Shown here: positions 50,170 through 58,907 of the stretch, piece by piece
Layout of the letters: the number at the start of each line of letters is the position of its first letter
Numbering within the stretch: the stretch's first letter is position 1
NCBI RefSeq assembly: GCF_000422945.1
Contig: NZ_KE383964.1
Coordinates: forward strand, 473,650-537,649
Source of the DNA: Daejeonella oryzae DSM 19973
Lineage (GTDB): Bacteria; Bacteroidota; Bacteroidia; Sphingobacteriales; Sphingobacteriaceae
Length of the DNA stretch: 64,000 nucleotides
Direction: 5' to 3'
Made by a program: the position numbers and the translations under genes
Notes under the pieces: model-generated
What the model saw: the letters and a program-made list of their open reading frames with translations, nothing else
The model's database searches: none
What the model was told of the DNA's origin: nothing

Positions 50170-53121
50170 TTAAGCAGGTATTTTTACTAGAACTTCTGTT
50201 CCGAAACTGCCGGTTTGCCTGGTTTGAATTGAAATCTGACCTTTATTTTGTTGATTCAATAAATTAACCCGATCCTGAGTAATTTGCATACCTCGACTCA
50301 CATGATTTGAGTTTTTGATCTTTTTAGAATTTTCGATTCCCATGCCATTGTCTTTAATATATATGTTTAGCATGGAGTCTAAACACTGAATCTCGATATT
50401 AATAATGCCGCCTTCGTTTTTTGGCATCACACCATGCCAGATCGCATTCTCAACAAAAGGCTGTAAAAGCATTGTCGGAATCATGGTTTCTTCTGTATCA
50501 ATATCTTCTTTAATACGAATCTCATAACTCATCTTATCACCAAACCGAAGTTTTTCAAGTGATAGATAAAGTTTCAGATAATCAATTTCTTCTTCCAGGG
50601 AGATAGAACTTTTGGTACAGATTTCCAGATTTTTACGTATTAATCTGGCAAATTCTGTTAGAACCTGGTTGGCGGCATGAGAATCATTTGAATTAATAAA
50701 GTATTGAATTGAATTCATGATATTGAATACAAAATGAGGATTCATCATGGCTTGTAATGCTCTTTGCTCTAATGCTATGATTTTGGTTTGGACAGATAAT
50801 TTTTCCTGTTCTTTTGAACGTTGCTTTTTAAAATACTGATAAATTAAAGTGATTACAATGATGGAGATAATGGAATAGATTGCCGCCTGAAACCACCATC
50901 TTTGCCAGTATGCCGGTTTTATTTTGAATTTTATATTTGCTGGTTTACTCCAGGGACTATCTTGAATTTTAGCCCGGATAGAAAGATTATAATTGCCCGG
51001 TTCAAGAGATCCGAATTCAATTGCCTCGCTGGTGGTTGCAATCCAGGGCGAGTTTTCCTTAAGCCGGTACTGATAATATTCGTTTGATTGTGTAAAATTA
51101 ATGGCAGTATATTTTACCGAAATACTATTCTGATCAAATTTTAATATCGGAACCGAGTTTATATCATATAACTTCCCGTTAATAGACAACTGGGTAATAT
51201 AAAAGGGGGGTGAATTGAATTTAGTGGAAGGTGCGTTTCTGGGTAATATGGTTAGGCCTCCATTTGTACCTAAATAGACTTTGTCGTGATTTATATAAAT
51301 ATCTAAAACTTCGTTAGAAGTTAATCCATTTTTAATTTTATAAGTACTGATTGTTTTGTTTGATGAATTGTATTCAAATTTATCTACACCGCTAAAAGTT
51401 GTGAGCCAGATGTATTTGCCATCAAATGCCAGTTTACGGCAAATGTTACTGGTTAATCCATCTTTGGTTCCCATCCGTGTAACCTTATTGGTAGAATCAA
51501 GAATTATTATTCCTTCTCCATATGTTCCAATCATTGTTTTGCCGTCCGGTAATTCAACGATATCTGTAACCCGGTTCAGTAAAACCTTTGAATATTTTGA
51601 TAATGTATCTACTTTATTATCATAATATCTGAATAAGCCATTTACATTTGAAAACCATAAGCGCTCTTTTGAGTCATAAAAAATCTTAAAAGACCGATCC
51701 GGAAAGAAAACTTGGTTGGGTAAATTAACTTCAGTTTCGAAAACAAGCGGCTTGTTTTTATCCTCCAAAATATAGACACCCGAAGCCAATGAAAAGGCAA
51801 ATTTTCCTTTTTTACTAATGCTGAAGGATTTTACAGCAAATTTGAGATTATTTTTTTCTTTTAAATAGCGCTTTTTACCCTCAGGATTTTTTAAGTCGAT
51901 TTCACCTATGGCGTTGCTGGATGCAAACCAGACACTATTTCGCTCTTTATCATACTCTAATTTTTTGATTGGATCAAAAGGATTTCCGGTAGTGTTTAAG
52001 TTGAGATTGCGAATTTTTCCCTTATCAATGAAAGTTAAAATGCCTGATTTAGAACCTAACCAGGTTTTGCCATTATCTTCTTTAAAAATACTGTAAATTG
52101 AGTTTTCTGGTAAGCCTGACGATTTTGTATACTGAACAATATTACCGGTATGTTCCGGCAAAATGATGAGGCCATCACCCAGCGTTGACACCCAGATATT
52201 TTTATTCCTGTCAAGCATGATGGCTGAAATCAACGTTTCGGGCAAATAATGGTTCAGATTTTCTTTGCCGGCTTTTAAAATGTACAAACCACTATTTATA
52301 GATGAGATCCACAAATCATTTTTATTGATAAAAAATGATCCCATTTTACTTTTAATAATTTGTTCGGGAATTGATCTGACAATTTTAAATTCATCATTTT
52401 TAAATTCAATCAATCCCTTTTCTGATAAGAAAAGAAGATTGCGTGACTTATTATCGAACCGTTGAGATTTATATGAAACAGGTAAATATGGAGCCGCATA
52501 AGGGCTTATGATATTTTCTTTTAAGCTATAAAATCCTTTTGTGTTGGCAGCTACAATCCGATTTTTAGTATCCTCAAAAATAAAGTTGTTAGAAATATCC
52601 AATTCTTTTTTACGCTGAAAATGAACTCTGACTTCCTTATTATCAATTTCGATAATTTGCTGTTGATTTGTAGAAAACCAAAGGCGATGTTTTGAATCTT
52701 CAAAACACCCGATAATACTTGCTTTAATTACTGCTCTTTTTAGTAATTTGCTGTTATTCTGATTGTAAAACTTGCCATTTGAATAGTATCCCAGCTTGCC
52801 GTTAAAGTTTAAAAACCATATCCGACCTTTAGAATCCTCGTAAATACTTAAAACCTCGTTGTCCGCCAGTCCATTATCTGTAGTAAAATTCTCGAAATTT
52901 TTACCATCAAAACGGTTAACACCACTGGAGGTTCCAATCCATAAAAAGCCTTTAGAATCTTGAAGAGTATGATATACTGTTGAATTGGCCAATCCATCCA
53001 ATACAGTATAATTCTTGAAATTTATTGTTTGAGAAAAAACCTGGTTTATGAATAAGAATAAAAGGATCAGCAAAAAAAATGGCCGCTTTATTCTAAAAGC
53101 CTGAAATTGAAAATGGATCAC
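50170..53121 (-). CDS. Two-component sensor histidine kinase with periplasmic propeller domain
   Basis: The 983-residue protein has a signal or anchor at the N-terminus (about 12-30), then many two-component-propeller repeats (for example SKGFLWIGTSSGVNRFDG) up to about 660, a Y_Y_Y domain, one transmembrane helix near 765-785 and a LytS-type kinase core. The kinase signature has the phosphoacceptor histidine in MNPHFVFNIMNSIQ near 800 and an ATPase domain with LLQPFVENAIWHG and DNGMGIE. It is not a hybrid with a receiver domain. The start is GTG, as no in-frame ATG fits the signal peptide. It is 15 bases downstream of its LytTR regulator. Confidence 0.88.
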   Translation of the reverse strand: MIHFQFQAFRIKRPFFLLILLFLFINQVFSQTINFKNYTVLDGLANSTVYHTLQDSKGFLWIGTSSGVNRFDGKNFENFTTDNGLADNEVLSIYEDSKGRIWFLNFNGKLGYYSNGKFYNQNNSKLLKRAVIKASIIGCFEDSKHRLWFSTNQQQIIEIDNKEVRVHFQRKKELDISNNFIFEDTKNRIVAANTKGFYSLKENIISPYAAPYLPVSYKSQRFDNKSRNLLFLSEKGLIEFKNDEFKIVRSIPEQIIKSKMGSFFINKNDLWISSINSGLYILKAGKENLNHYLPETLISAIMLDRNKNIWVSTLGDGLIILPEHTGNIVQYTKSSGLPENSIYSIFKEDNGKTWLGSKSGILTFIDKGKIRNLNLNTTGNPFDPIKKLEYDKERNSVWFASSNAIGEIDLKNPEGKKRYLKEKNNLKFAVKSFSISKKGKFAFSLASGVYILEDKNKPLVFETEVNLPNQVFFPDRSFKIFYDSKERLWFSNVNGLFRYYDNKVDTLSKYSKVLLNRVTDIVELPDGKTMIGTYGEGIIILDSTNKVTRMGTKDGLTSNICRKLAFDGKYIWLTTFSGVDKFEYNSSNKTISTYKIKNGLTSNEVLDIYINHDKVYLGTNGGLTILPRNAPSTKFNSPPFYITQLSINGKLYDINSVPILKFDQNSISVKYTAINFTQSNEYYQYRLKENSPWIATTSEAIEFGSLEPGNYNLSIRAKIQDSPWSKPANIKFKIKPAYWQRWWFQAAIYSIISIIVITLIYQYFKKQRSKEQEKLSVQTKIIALEQRALQAMMNPHFVFNIMNSIQYFINSNDSHAANQVLTEFARLIRKNLEICTKSSISLEEEIDYLKLYLSLEKLRFGDKMSYEIRIKEDIDTEETMIPTMLLQPFVENAIWHGVMPKNEGGIINIEIQCLDSMLNIYIKDNGMGIENSKKIKNSNHVSRGMQITQDRVNLLNQQNKGQISIQTRQTGSFGTEVLVKIPA

Positions 53122-53136
53122 AAAGCTAAAATAGTA

Positions 53137-53919
53137 TTATTTGTGTAAGAAAGCTTTAACGCGTTCAATAAATTCGGTTGATCTTCTGCGAGAAACAGTC
53201 AACTCTATATCGTTGTGCATTTTTACTACAAATCCGTTTTTGTTGGAGTAGTTTTTTAAATATTGCAGGTTAATAATATTGGATTTATGAATCCGGACAA
53301 AATGTGCCGGATTTAAAACCTCTTCAAATTCTTTCATCGCTTTTGCAACAAGCATTTTTTCAGAGTTTATGAAATGAAATTGAGTGTAATTATTATCAGC
53401 TTCTATGTACAGAATATCGCCGATATCTTTCACTTTAAATCCCTCAGAATGAGGCAAGGATATTTTACGTATTTCCTCAGAACTGTTGATGTTTTCAGAT
53501 AAGCTTTTTAATGAAGCGGTATATGTTTGATTTCCTAAATTCTGATTCAGTTTTAAAGCTTTCCAGGCTAAAACTTTCTCTACAGATTCCTGCAGTTCAT
53601 GTATGTTAACAGGTTTCAGCAAATAATCAATCGCACTTGCTTTAATAGCTTTGATTGCATATTGGTCAAATGCAGTTGTAAAAATTACCGAAGTTTCATT
53701 TCTCTCCAAATCGGGCAGAAGCTCAAAACCATTCTCGCCGGGCATGGCAATATCTAAATATATAATATCTACTTGCCGGGTTTTTAATAGTAATCGGGCT
53801 TCGCTAACGGAGGAGGCCATGTCTATTATTTTTACTTTCGGACAGTTGACCTCAATCAGATAGGATAGAGATTTCCTGCTGTATTCCTCGTCATCAACTA
53901 TAATAGCATTTAGTACCAT
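53137..53919 (-). CDS. LytTR family response regulator
   Basis: The 260-residue protein is a receiver domain (phosphoacceptor D56 in IIYLDIAMPGENG; acidic D9-D10-E11; the lysine in IDYLLKP) joined to a C-terminal LytTR DNA-binding domain (LYIEADNNYTQFHF, FVRIHKSNIINLQYLK). LytTR domains bind direct repeats in promoters. It lies directly upstream of the sensor kinase gene in the same operon, which makes the two a cognate pair. Target genes are unknown; the location next to the ferritin-like pair is suggestive but not proof. Confidence 0.93.
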   Translation of the reverse strand: MVLNAIIVDDEEYSRKSLSYLIEVNCPKVKIIDMASSVSEARLLLKTRQVDIIYLDIAMPGENGFELLPDLERNETSVIFTTAFDQYAIKAIKASAIDYLLKPVNIHELQESVEKVLAWKALKLNQNLGNQTYTASLKSLSENINSSEEIRKISLPHSEGFKVKDIGDILYIEADNNYTQFHFINSEKMLVAKAMKEFEEVLNPAHFVRIHKSNIINLQYLKNYSNKNGFVVKMHNDIELTVSRRRSTEFIERVKAFLHK

Positions 53920-53993
53920 AAATTGTACTAAAAGTAATATTAGTTAACAATAAATAAAAAAAAGTTGAAAACTAAATTTTCATAAGTTGTAAG

Positions 53994-55118
53994 TTAATAA
54001 TTAATAACCTGTTGTTCAATATGCTCTGGCAGATCTCTGAATTCATATTGCTGGGTTCTAAGTTGTGGTTCAAATCCTACTTCTTTAATAGCATCCTGAA
54101 TTCCTTTTGAAGTAAAACGGTGGGGTGCACCGGCTACTGAAACAACATTTTCTTCGATCATGATTGATCCGAAATCATTGGCTCCGGCCTGTAAGCAAAT
54201 TTGTGCAACCTGCTTGCCTACAGTAAGCCATGATGCCTGAATGTTTTTTATGTTAGGCAACATAATGCGGCTTAATGCAATCATTCGAATATACTCATCG
54301 CCTGTTACCTGATTGGTAATTCCTCTTACTTTTTTAAGTAAAGTTCCGTCATCCTGAAAAGGCCAAGGGATAAAGGCAAGAAACCCTTTTGCATCTTCAG
54401 GCTTTTCTGACTGAACCTGTCGGAGCCAAACTAAATGCTCGAAACGTTCCTCAATAGTTTCTATATGACCAAACATCATGGTGGCCGAAGTAGTTAAATG
54501 TAGCTGATGGGCTGCACGCATAACATCGAGCCATTCCTGCCCGCCACATTTGCCTTTTGAAATTAATCTTCTAACGCGATCATTTAATATCTCTGCTCCA
54601 GCTCCGGGAAGCGAATCCAAACCCGAAGCTATCAGCGATTTTAATACTTCGGTATGGCTTATTCCTTCAAGTTTTGCAATGTGAGCAATTTCCGGCGGAC
54701 CTAATGAATGAAGTTTTAGATTGGGATATAGTTCTTTCAACTGCTTAAACAGATCTGAATAAAATTGTAGTCCCAGGTCAGGATGATGTCCGCCCTGTAA
54801 TAATAACTGTTCTCCGCCCAGCCGAAAAGTTTCTTCAATTTTAACTTTATATGTTTCTATATCAGTAATATAACTTTCGTCATGACCGGGCCGGCGGAAA
54901 AAATTGCAAAATTTACAATTGGCAATGCAAACATTGGTAGTATTTACATTACGATCTATAATCCAGGTAACTTTGCCATGCGGAACCTGTTTCTTTCGTA
55001 ATTCGTTCGCAACAAACATCAACTCGGCTGTTGACGCCTCTTTGTATAAAAAAACGCCTTCTTCCTGTGTCAGAAATTCAAAATTCAAGGCTTTTTGTAA
55101 AAGTTCCGGAGTATTCAT
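53994..55118 (-). CDS. mqnC: Cyclic dehypoxanthine futalosine synthase (menaquinone pathway)
   Basis: This radical SAM enzyme cyclises dehypoxanthine futalosine in the futalosine route to menaquinone. The 374-residue form starts at the ATG 55118 (an upstream in-frame GTG is less likely). The cluster cysteines C64, C68 and C71 form CIANCKFC. The QGGHHPD, GAGAEILNDRVR, AFIPWPFQDD and ANDFGSIMIEENVVSVAG motifs favour MqnC over the related aminofutalosine synthase MqnE. It is not beside other mqn genes in this window. Confidence 0.86.
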   Translation of the reverse strand: MNTPELLQKALNFEFLTQEEGVFLYKEASTAELMFVANELRKKQVPHGKVTWIIDRNVNTTNVCIANCKFCNFFRRPGHDESYITDIETYKVKIEETFRLGGEQLLLQGGHHPDLGLQFYSDLFKQLKELYPNLKLHSLGPPEIAHIAKLEGISHTEVLKSLIASGLDSLPGAGAEILNDRVRRLISKGKCGGQEWLDVMRAAHQLHLTTSATMMFGHIETIEERFEHLVWLRQVQSEKPEDAKGFLAFIPWPFQDDGTLLKKVRGITNQVTGDEYIRMIALSRIMLPNIKNIQASWLTVGKQVAQICLQAGANDFGSIMIEENVVSVAGAPHRFTSKGIQDAIKEVGFEPQLRTQQYEFRDLPEHIEQQVINY

Positions 55119-55274
55119 CAGGGCAAATATAAACACTGCAAATGGTAAAATGCGCTCATGGAGAATTCTGACGCAGGACTGATACTATCCGCATATTAAT
55201 CCTCAATACATTATTAATAGCTTTATAAAATTCCTAAATTCGGCTTTATTTTTTTTAACTAATAACCTCAGTAT

Positions 55275-56510
55275 ATGGTTTCGTTCGAGCGTTTTGTTTT
55301 ACCCAATGGTCTTAAAGTGTTGGTTCATGAAGATCCAACTACTCCAATGGCTGTTGTGAATGTTTTATACGATGTTGGTGCACGTGATGAGGATCCTGAT
55401 AAAACTGGCTTTGCACATTTATTTGAGCATTTAATGTTTGGAGGATCGGTAAACATTCCTTCATATGACGAACCCTTGCAAAGAGTGGGAGGAGAGAATA
55501 ACGCATTTACAAGCAATGATATAACTAATTATTATATTACTTTACCTTCTGTGAATCTGGAAACGGCATTCTGGCTGGAAAGTGACCGTATGCTAAGCCT
55601 CGCTTTTTCTGAAAAAAGTCTCGAAGTGCAGCGTAGCGTGGTTTGCGAAGAATTTAAACAGCGTTACTTAAATCAGCCTTACGGCGATGTGTGGTTAAAA
55701 CTTCGTCCCATGGCTTACAAAACACATCCATACCAATGGGCAACCATTGGTAAAGTTTTGCAGCATATAGAAGAGGCCACAATTGAGGATGTAAAAGATT
55801 TTTTTAAAAAGCATTATAATCCGGCTAACGCGATTCTGGTAGTGGGCGGATCTGTAAAGACAGAACAGGTAAAATTACTTGCTGAGAAATGGTTCGGTAG
55901 TATTCCGGGTTACAGCAAGGTTAAAAGAAATCTTCCGGCCGAGCCTCAGCAAACTGAAGAACGCAGGGAAACAGTGCATGCAAATGTGCCATTAAATGCA
56001 TTATATACTGTTTTTCATATGCCATCCAGAAATGATGAAGGATATTATTCATCTGATCTTATTTCTGATATTTTATCCAGAGGAAATTCTTCCCGCTTAT
56101 TCAGAAATCTTTTAAAAGATCAAAAATTATTCAGCGAAATAAACGCTTATTTAACCGGAAGTCTTGATGCAGGTTTGTTTGTTCTCGAAGGCAAACCTTT
56201 GCCTGGAATTTCTATGGAAGTTGCAGAAGCTGCAATTTGGACTGAACTCGAGAAACTGAAGACAGAATATGTAAATCCGGAGGAATTAACCAAAGTGAAG
56301 AATAAAATTGAATCGACCATGGTTTTTTCGGAAATGAATTTGCTCGATAAAGCTATGAACCTGGCGTTTTTTGAATTATTGGGAGATGCAAATCTCTTAA
56401 ATACAGAAACTACTAACTATCTTGAAGTTACTGCAGAGCAGATCCGCAATCAGGCCCAAAATATCTTCCGTAAAGAGAATTCATCCACTTTATATTACCT
56501 AGCTAATTAA
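55275..56510 (+). CDS. M16 family zinc peptidase, catalytic subunit
   Basis: The 411-residue protein has the inverted zinc motif HLFEH at 48-52 in GFAHLFEHLMFGG, with the third ligand glutamate downstream in VQRSVVCEEFKQR (E125 or E126). It thus looks catalytically competent. This is the beta-type subunit of a heterodimeric M16B peptidase, followed after one base by a homologue without the zinc motif. The signal sequence is absent, so it is probably cytoplasmic. Homologues are related to mitochondrial processing peptidase and PqqF. Confidence 0.9.
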   Translation: MVSFERFVLPNGLKVLVHEDPTTPMAVVNVLYDVGARDEDPDKTGFAHLFEHLMFGGSVNIPSYDEPLQRVGGENNAFTSNDITNYYITLPSVNLETAFWLESDRMLSLAFSEKSLEVQRSVVCEEFKQRYLNQPYGDVWLKLRPMAYKTHPYQWATIGKVLQHIEEATIEDVKDFFKKHYNPANAILVVGGSVKTEQVKLLAEKWFGSIPGYSKVKRNLPAEPQQTEERRETVHANVPLNALYTVFHMPSRNDEGYYSSDLISDILSRGNSSRLFRNLLKDQKLFSEINAYLTGSLDAGLFVLEGKPLPGISMEVAEAAIWTELEKLKTEYVNPEELTKVKNKIESTMVFSEMNLLDKAMNLAFFELLGDANLLNTETTNYLEVTAEQIRNQAQNIFRKENSSTLYYLAN

Positions 56511-56511
56511 T

Positions 56512-57786
56512 ATGTTAAACAGAGCGCTTGCACCGGAATTTGGACAGATTGAAAATATAAAATTAATCGAAGCCAATCCATTCGTTTTAGATAATGGACT
56601 TAAAACATTCATTATTAATGGCGGGGAACAGGATCTGATCAGGATTGAATTTGTTTTTTCAAATATTAACTGGGATGCAGGATCTCCATTGCAGTCATTT
56701 GCAACAAACACGCTTCTAAATGACGGAACTTCTGAATTTTCGGCAGCTCAGATTGCCGACCGGATTGATTTTTACGGAGCTTTTCTGCAAACAGAATACA
56801 ATTACGATCAGGCTTCAGTTACGTTATATACGCTGAACAAACATTTGTCAGTTACGCTACCTATTGTTAAGGCAATTATTACTGACTCCATTTTTCCACA
56901 GGTTGAAATAGACACATTTATTCTGAATCAAAAACAGAAACTTAGCGTAAATCTCGAAAAGAATGATTTCATTGGGCGTAAGGTTTTTAATGAAACTTTA
57001 TTTGGAAATACCCTTTACGGATATGATATTTCAGCCAAAGATTATGATCAGCTAAACCGGGAGCAATTGACGCAATATTATAAAAGTGCGTATCAACCCG
57101 CAAATTGTACAATTATCTTATCCGGCAAAGTAAGTGATAAGGCTTTGAATGAAATCAATTCGCATTTTGGAAAGGATTGGAAAAGCGCTGATTCTTTTAA
57201 GGAAAATAATTTTGATTTTACTGGCAAGCCGGGGGCAGAAATTTATATTGAAAAGCCCGATGCGCTGCAATCAGCAATTCGGATTGGGCAGCTTGCAATC
57301 AACCGTAACCATACTGATTTTCCGGGTTTTCAGGTTCTGAATACAATTTTAGGGGGATATTTTGGATCCAGATTAATGGCCAATATTCGCGAAGATAAAG
57401 GTTATACGTACGGAATCGGATCCGCGGTAGTATCTCTTAAAAATGCCGGATACTTTTTTATTGCATCAGAGGTGGGTGCTGATGTTACAGCATCGGCCAT
57501 GGAAGAAATCCGAAAGGAAATTAACATCCTTCAAAATAATCTGGTTTCTGATGAAGAATTAAGTCTGGTAAGAAATTATATGCTGGGATCTATGCTCGGC
57601 AGTTTAGAAAATGCATTGTCGCATGCAGATAAATTTAAAAACATCTACTTTTCTAATCTGGGTTATGATTATTACGATCGTTATATTCAAGTAGTAAGAA
57701 ATATTACCGCTAAAGATGTGCTGGAATTAGCCAATAAATATTTAAACTGGGATGATTTTCAAAAGGTAGTTGTAGGGAAAAAATAG
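56512..57786 (+). CDS. M16 family peptidase, non-catalytic partner subunit
   Basis: The 424-residue protein is homologous in fold to the preceding gene but has no HxxEH: the matching position reads FATNTLLNDGTSEF. It retains the arginine and tyrosine pair in REDKGYTYGIGS near 287-298, which in M16B partners helps bind the substrate. It starts one base after the catalytic subunit's stop, so the two are cotranslated and surely form the heterodimer. The stop codon lies inside a 14-base terminator stem shared with the next, convergent gene. Confidence 0.9.
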   Translation: MLNRALAPEFGQIENIKLIEANPFVLDNGLKTFIINGGEQDLIRIEFVFSNINWDAGSPLQSFATNTLLNDGTSEFSAAQIADRIDFYGAFLQTEYNYDQASVTLYTLNKHLSVTLPIVKAIITDSIFPQVEIDTFILNQKQKLSVNLEKNDFIGRKVFNETLFGNTLYGYDISAKDYDQLNREQLTQYYKSAYQPANCTIILSGKVSDKALNEINSHFGKDWKSADSFKENNFDFTGKPGAEIYIEKPDALQSAIRIGQLAINRNHTDFPGFQVLNTILGGYFGSRLMANIREDKGYTYGIGSAVVSLKNAGYFFIASEVGADVTASAMEEIRKEINILQNNLVSDEELSLVRNYMLGSMLGSLENALSHADKFKNIYFSNLGYDYYDRYIQVVRNITAKDVLELANKYLNWDDFQKVVVGKK

Positions 57787-57811
57787 CTGTTCAGTTTCTG
57801 AACAGCTATTT
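57781..57811. terminator. Bidirectional terminator with both stop codons in the stem
   Basis: A 14-base perfect stem (AAATAGCTGTTCAG and CTGAACAGCTATTT) with a TTT loop separates two convergent genes. The left arm contains the TAG stop of the M16 gene, and the right arm holds, on the minus strand, the TAG stop of the PepSY gene. T-tracts follow on both strands. Confidence 0.88.
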
Positions 57812-58870
57812 TTTGCTCTTTTTCCCCTTCCATTTCCAGAGCAGAAATCCTGTTATTGATAATAGTGGAACACTTAATCCTGCAAGGCAGAAAATCAGTT
57901 TAATAAAAATATTCTCAAACTCTACAAAATGTATGGCTTTGCTGATGCTGGCTATCTGATCTTTGGAAGTTGCATTTCGTATGATTTTTATTTCCCTGAT
58001 CTCGCTGGTATTTGGGTCAACACTTATAGAATTACTTGTTTTGCTGTAGTAAAAGGGTTGATTTTTTAGCGATCCCAATATTGATAACGCTGCACCTTCT
58101 GCTTTCGGGAACCTTATATAATTAGCATTAAAATCAGGATAATCTTTTTGCAGGATTTCCAGCGTTTTTTGAAGTGATATGTTGATTTTCGGACTTTTCG
58201 GATTTGAAACTGTTTGGTTTGAATATCCATAAATCATTACATCATAACTAATTAAAAGTCCTGTTATAACAATTATGAGATTTAACAATACGGCCCAAAC
58301 TCCAACATACCTGTGAAGAGAGGATGAAAATGCTTTCTTATTTTTTTGCTTAAACTTTATTCTGAACAGCAGTATATCTGTAAGCGCTTTGCGGTAAACA
58401 ATTAGGCCTGTAATCAGCGAAAGCAGAAAAAGTAATCCAACAATAAATACAATGGTTTTTCCGGCTGTTCCTGCATGCAAAGAGTAATGAAGCTTCAGAA
58501 TCCATTTAACCACTGCTTTTTCAGTGTCCGCCTGCTTTAATATGTTACCGTTTGCCGGATGAATAAAAACTGTTAATCGCTCTGCGGGTCTTCTTAAACC
58601 AAAAACCAGGGTTTCTTTCGGATCATTTGAAAAATGCTCAAGCCGTATTTCCCAATTTTTATAAGAGGTATGAATTGTTTCATAGGCTTTGTCGATATCA
58701 ACCGGCAAATTATTGTCCGTTACTAAATAATCCGTATCAACAGATTTTTCGATTTCTTTGTGGAAAACAAGTACAGATCCGGAAATTCCCAAAATGAAAA
58801 TAAACAGACCGGCTATCAGACCGGTCCATTTATGTAATTTATAAATACTTTTTCCGAAAGTTTTGCTCAT
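57806..58870 (-). CDS. PepSY-TM iron-regulated membrane protein (siderophore reductase-like)
   Basis: The 354-residue protein has the PepSY-associated transmembrane architecture: an N-terminal segment starting KLHKWTGLIAGLFIFILG, two PepSY-like soluble regions facing the periplasm, and further helices (IVGLLFLLSLITGLIVYR, FIKLIFCLAGLSVPLL). Conserved histidines in LHKWTG, LKLHYSLHAG and LHRYVGVWA could bind heme. Family members such as PiuB or FhuF-like reductases are iron-repressed and reduce ferric siderophores. It lies 37 bases after the TonB receptor in the same operon, in line with this role. Confidence 0.82.
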   Translation of the reverse strand: MSKTFGKSIYKLHKWTGLIAGLFIFILGISGSVLVFHKEIEKSVDTDYLVTDNNLPVDIDKAYETIHTSYKNWEIRLEHFSNDPKETLVFGLRRPAERLTVFIHPANGNILKQADTEKAVVKWILKLHYSLHAGTAGKTIVFIVGLLFLLSLITGLIVYRKALTDILLFRIKFKQKNKKAFSSSLHRYVGVWAVLLNLIIVITGLLISYDVMIYGYSNQTVSNPKSPKINISLQKTLEILQKDYPDFNANYIRFPKAEGAALSILGSLKNQPFYYSKTSNSISVDPNTSEIREIKIIRNATSKDQIASISKAIHFVEFENIFIKLIFCLAGLSVPLLSITGFLLWKWKGKKSKK

Positions 58871-58907
58871 AACCCAAGCCTGTACTTTTCAGTACAGGCT
58901 ATATAAA

